NCBI RefSeq assembly: GCF_000413315.1
Contig: NZ_KE340297.1
Span: 1-64,000 of the forward strand
Direction: 5' to 3'
DNA: 64,000 bases
Source: Propionibacterium sp. oral taxon 192 str. F0372
GTDB lineage: Bacteria > Actinomycetota > Actinomycetes > Propionibacteriales > Propionibacteriaceae
Part shown: positions 60,921 to 64,000 of the stretch, in pieces
Layout: every line of letters starts with the position of its first letter
Numbering within the stretch: position 1 is the stretch's first letter
Position numbers and translations under genes: made by a program
The notes under the pieces: generated by a model
Database searches by the model: none
What the model saw: only the letters and a program-made list of their open reading frames with translations
Told to the model about the DNA's origin: nothing

Positions 60921-61213
60921 AGACCTCCCATGAGCAACGCACGCAACTGGGGATTCAAACCAGGAAGATCCGCCATCGCACGAGCGGTCTCGTCCCGGGC
61001 CACATCCAAGCTGCGCTGCACGGATTCAGTGGCCGATGAGGACAAATCATAGGCGTCCTCGGGGTTGCATACCTCAGCATTCAGCAGACGCCCTTCGGCA
61101 TCGACGCGCACGGTGACGGTCCCATCCCTGGATGTCGCTTCGTAGCAACGAGATAGAATCTCGGCCAGTTCGTCAAACTCGGCCTCGCTCTGCCGATCGG
61201 ATCCAGACCTCAC
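60917..61213 (-). CDS. YbaB/EbfC-like small protein
   Basis: A 98-residue protein with an acidic helix (EAEFDELAEILSRCYEA), a beta hairpin (GTVTVRVDAEGRLLNAEVC) and a C-terminal helix ending PGLNPQLRALLMGGL, the layout of YbaB/EbfC. It starts 24 bp after the clpX stop, on the same strand, so it may share the clp transcript. Paired with the similar gene downstream, possibly as a heterodimer. Confidence 0.55.
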   Translation of the reverse strand: MRSGSDRQSEAEFDELAEILSRCYEATSRDGTVTVRVDAEGRLLNAEVCNPEDAYDLSSSATESVQRSLDVARDETARAMADLPGLNPQLRALLMGGL

Positions 61214-61237
61214 CGCCGTTCACCTCCCCATGCCAGA

Positions 61238-62506
61238 CTACGCGGATAATTCGGTGCGCTGAAGCTCGTCCCTGCTCACCAGGGTGGGTTGGGCTCCCCC
61301 GGTGACTGCTTCGGCGGTCACCACAACCTGACCGATCTCGGAGTCCCCGGGGACGTCGTACATGACATCAAGCAGGGTCTCCTCCAAGATCGAACGCAGA
61401 CCCCGGGCACCGGTCCCTCGTTCGAGGGCCTTCGCAGCAATGGCACTCACTGCCTCATCAGTGAACTCCAACAGGACGTCGTCGATCTCGAAAAGCTTGG
61501 TGAACTGCTTAGTCAAGGCATTGCGCGGTTCGGTGAGTATGCGCTCCATGGCGGCCAGGTCAAGCTGCGGCACCGTCGCGATCATCGGAAGCCGTCCGAT
61601 GAACTCGGGGATCAGACCGAATTTGTGCAGGTCCTCGGGCTGAACACCAGCGAATGGGTCGTCACCCCGCTCGACACGCTGGGTGATGTCGGCGGTGAAC
61701 CCGAGAGGACGTTTCCCGACCCGGGAGTCGATGATGTCCTCAAGACCTGCGAATGCCCCACCGACGATGAACAAGACATTGGTCGTGTCGATCTGGATGA
61801 ATTCTTGGTGCGGGTGCTTACGACCGCCCTGAGGAGGAACCGATGCGACCGTTCCTTCAAGGATTTTCAGGAGCGCCTGCTGCACCCCTTCACCCGATAC
61901 GTCCCTGGTGATCGACGGGTTCTCGGCCTTGCGTGCCACCTTATCGATCTCGTCAATGTAGATGATGCCAGTCTCGGCCTTCTTCACGTCGAAGTCGGCG
62001 GCCTGCAGCAGCTTGAGTAAAATGTTCTCGACGTCTTCGCCAACATAACCAGCCTCGGTAAGAGCCGTGGCATCAGCCATAGCGAAGGGCACATTGAGCA
62101 GCCGCGCCAGGGTCTGGGCAAGGTAGGTCTTGCCACAGCCGGTCGGACCGATCAGCAGCACATTCGATTTGGCGAGCTCAACATCCTCATCGCGGCGCAC
62201 CTCACCGGCGCGAACCCTCTTGTAGTGGTTGTAGACCGCCACGGACAGGACCTTCTTCGCCTTGTCCTGGCCGATGATGTATTCATCGAGGAAAGCTCGG
62301 ATGCCAGCCGGAGTAGGCAGATCGTCGGTGCGGCCCGAGGATGCGGGGCCCTCAGAGAGCTCCTCCTCAATGATTTCGTTGCACAGGTCGATGCACTCAT
62401 CGCAGATGTACACCCCAGGACCCGCGATCAGCTTCTTGACCTGCTTCTGCGACTTGCCGCAGAAGGAACACTTGAACAGGTCACCGCTCTCACCGATGCG
62501 CGCCAT
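61238..62506 (-). CDS. clpX: ATP-dependent Clp protease ATPase subunit ClpX
   Basis: A 422-residue AAA+ unfoldase. It has the N-terminal zinc domain (C13, C16, C35, C38), Walker [12 protein letters not shown], Walker [10 protein letters not shown], the pore GYVG loop and a ClpP-docking LGF loop (KRPLGFTAD). The ATG at 62506, with AGGAGGGG 5 nt upstream, is preferred over a start 16 codons earlier. It lies 90 bp after clpP2 and feeds substrates into ClpP1P2. Confidence 0.97.
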   Translation of the reverse strand: MARIGESGDLFKCSFCGKSQKQVKKLIAGPGVYICDECIDLCNEIIEEELSEGPASSGRTDDLPTPAGIRAFLDEYIIGQDKAKKVLSVAVYNHYKRVRAGEVRRDEDVELAKSNVLLIGPTGCGKTYLAQTLARLLNVPFAMADATALTEAGYVGEDVENILLKLLQAADFDVKKAETGIIYIDEIDKVARKAENPSITRDVSGEGVQQALLKILEGTVASVPPQGGRKHPHQEFIQIDTTNVLFIVGGAFAGLEDIIDSRVGKRPLGFTADITQRVERGDDPFAGVQPEDLHKFGLIPEFIGRLPMIATVPQLDLAAMERILTEPRNALTKQFTKLFEIDDVLLEFTDEAVSAIAAKALERGTGARGLRSILEETLLDVMYDVPGDSEIGQVVVTAEAVTGGAQPTLVSRDELQRTELSA

Positions 62507-62596
62507 CGCCCCTCCTCGTGGAAAAAGTGTTCGTGGGGAGACCACCGACTCCAACCTTATCGCGTGATGAGGCTGGAGCGGTGGTTCTGAGGTGGG

Positions 62597-63286
62597 TCAC
62601 TTCGCGTCAGACAAAGAAGTCAGGATGTCGTCGATCAGTCCGTATTCGACGGCCTCGTCGGCCGTGAAGAATTTGTCTCGGTCGACGTCGTTGTGGACCC
62701 TGTCGACATCCTGGCCGGTGTGGTCGGAGAGCATTTGCTCCATCAGGGAGCGAATGCGCAGGATCTCATTGGCCTGGATCTCCAGATCGGAGGACTGCCC
62801 GTAGGAGCCCTCACCACCCATCGCCGGCTGGTGGATCAGGATGCGCGAATTCGGCAAAGCCAAACGCTTACCCTTGGTCCCCGCTGCCAAGATGACCGCA
62901 GCCGCTGAGGCGGCCTGCCCCAAGCACACCGTCTGCACATCAGGCTTGATGTACTTCATGGTGTCATAGATCGCAGTCATCGCGGTGAAGGAGCCACCGG
63001 GAGAGTTCAGGTAGATCGATATCTGACGCTCGGAATCCATCGACTGCAGACATAGCAACTGAGCCATGACCGCATTGGCGATCTCATCGGTGATCGGGGT
63101 GCCGAGGAAGATGATGCGCTCCTCGAACAGTTTGGTGTACGGATCGACCCGGCGCACGCCGTAGCTGGTGCGTTCCTCCCACTGGGGGATGATGTAGTCC
63201 ATCACTGGATCGGCACCGGCTGTGCCGTAGGGCATCCGGGGCAGATTCGTCCCGGCAATCGGATTGGGAATCATGGTGTGCCTCAC
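62597..63286 (-). CDS. clpP2: ATP-dependent Clp protease proteolytic subunit ClpP2
   Basis: A 229-residue serine protease subunit. Triad: Ser in [14 protein letters not shown], His in LIHQPAMGG and Asp in [15 protein letters not shown]. The longer N-terminus ([15 protein letters not shown]) and GQAASAAA mark the actinobacterial ClpP2, which pairs with ClpP1 as a mixed tetradecamer. It overlaps the clpP1 stop by 4 nt. Confidence 0.95.
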   Translation of the reverse strand: MRHTMIPNPIAGTNLPRMPYGTAGADPVMDYIIPQWEERTSYGVRRVDPYTKLFEERIIFLGTPITDEIANAVMAQLLCLQSMDSERQISIYLNSPGGSFTAMTAIYDTMKYIKPDVQTVCLGQAASAAAVILAAGTKGKRLALPNSRILIHQPAMGGEGSYGQSSDLEIQANEILRIRSLMEQMLSDHTGQDVDRVHNDVDRDKFFTADEAVEYGLIDDILTSLSDAK

Positions 63287-63909
63287 TGGTTCGGTGCGTC
63301 GGGATTGGTCATCTGCGACGCGCGTTCGAAGACATGATCGATGAAGCCGTACTCAAGAGCTTCGGTGGCGGTGAACCAGCGGTCACGGTCGGAGTCCTTG
63401 GTGATCTGCTCGACGCTTTGACCGGTCTGCTCGGCAATCAGCTTCGCCATCTCCTTCTTCAGGTGCACCAACTGCTCGGCCTGGATTGCGATGTCCGAAG
63501 CCGCGCCGCCGATACCACCGGAGGGCTGGTGCATGAGGATCCGGGCGTGCGGCAGAGCGTAGCGCTTGCCGGGGGCGCCTGCGGACAGCAGGAACTGGCC
63601 CATCGACGCAGCCAAACCCATGGCCACGGTGGACACGTCATTGCTGATCCACTGCATGGTGTCGTAGATCGCCATGCCGGCGTAAACCGAACCACCAGGG
63701 GAATTGATGTAGAGATAGATGTCGCGCTCCGGGTCCTCCGCATTCAACAGCAGCATCTGGGCACAGATGGCATTGGCGTTTTCGTCGCGGACCTCGGAAC
63801 CGAGGAAAACGATCCGGTTCGCTAGCAACGACTGGTAGACGTTGTCCGTCATTCCGACACCGGAGCCGACAGCAGGGGCTGCCAGAGCAGGACTCAAGGA
63901 TTGATTCAC
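63283..63909 (-). CDS. clpP1: ATP-dependent Clp protease proteolytic subunit ClpP1
   Basis: About 208 residues. Triad: Ser in [12 protein letters not shown], His in [11 protein letters not shown], Asp in [15 protein letters not shown]. The start is uncertain: the frame opens upstream, a GTG at 63909 (VNQSLSPAL) follows a -10-like TAGATT by 7 nt, and an ATG at 63852 (MTDNVYQS) matches the usual family start but has no visible ribosome site. The extra ~19 residues could be a propeptide, as known for actinobacterial ClpP1. First gene of clpP1-clpP2-clpX. Confidence 0.93.
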   Translation of the reverse strand: MNQSLSPALAAPAVGSGVGMTDNVYQSLLANRIVFLGSEVRDENANAICAQMLLLNAEDPERDIYLYINSPGGSVYAGMAIYDTMQWISNDVSTVAMGLAASMGQFLLSAGAPGKRYALPHARILMHQPSGGIGGAASDIAIQAEQLVHLKKEMAKLIAEQTGQSVEQITKDSDRDRWFTATEALEYGFIDHVFERASQMTNPDAPNQ

Positions 63910-64000
63910 GCAGACGAATCTACAAGCCCCGGGTGCCAAACCGAAGGAGACCGGCCGCAGTTCGCCCTTGGCCGATGCCAGCCGAGCAGCTCCCGGGCCT
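63910..64000 (-). promoter_or_regulatory. clpP1 upstream region with -10 candidate
   Basis: The last 91 bp hold no gene. On the minus strand TAGATT stands 7 nt before the GTG at 63909, with TTCGGT 17 bp upstream as a weak -35. No clear ClgR-type GTTCGC/GCG operator is seen. The upstream neighbour lies outside the window. Confidence 0.4.

Overview
The window comes from a high-G+C actinomycete, most likely a member of the Propionibacteriaceae. The evidence is a single-polypeptide BluB-CobT fusion for the lower ligand of vitamin B12 (described in Propionibacterium freudenreichii), tandem ClpP1/ClpP2, a DUF4192 protein, the TIGR03936/TIGR03960 radical-SAM pair next to ribonuclease E, and many starts that lie only 6-7 nt from a TANNNT -10 box (leaderless type). 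The species cannot be fixed from this sequence alone.

Layout. 1-5440: an rRNA operon on the minus strand (16S-23S-5S, no tRNA in the spacer) with a strong terminator, an actinobacterial leader element and two candidate promoters. 5440-18390: housekeeping genes (rpsT, holA, comEC-comEA, leuS), a UxaE-family epimerase, a DUF4192 protein, a membrane-anchored protein and the bluB-cobT fusion. 18517-23790: five genes in two convergent units (SDR and GT21-like glycosyltransferase; KASIII, metallo-beta-lactamase fold and CoF-synthetase-like adenylating enzyme) that look like an uncharacterised lipid or acyl-glycoside pathway. 23951-25597: an MFS exporter with an ArsR/SmtB regulator.

25.75-37.95 kb is a genomic island beside a tRNA-Ala(GGC) gene, bounded by ~103-bp direct repeats about 93% identical. 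Its edges hold broken mobile-element genes: a serine recombinase tail, a prim-pol, a possible relaxase tail, dprA, a small membrane protein and an HTH protein. Its core is an intact, tightly overlapping five-gene defence operon on the minus strand: qatA, qatB, qatC, qatD and an ApeA-like HEPN protein. A 50-codon ORF overlaps the qatA start. Downstream is a TrlF-type PHP-ATPase gene ruined by at least seven frameshifts and one stop. The contrast between intact defence genes and decayed neighbours is the main discovery candidate.

38-64 kb is conserved core: cobD/cbiB, the block rplU-rpmA-obg-proB-proA-nadD-rsfS-histidine phosphatase, rne with the radical-SAM pair, a CPBP protease and folC, a MauE/DsbA-like thiol redox pair, valS, thrC, then clpX-clpP2-clpP1. 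Between thrC and clpX is a compact set of four small genes (EspC/WXG-like, a helical protein, and two YbaB-like proteins) of unknown role.
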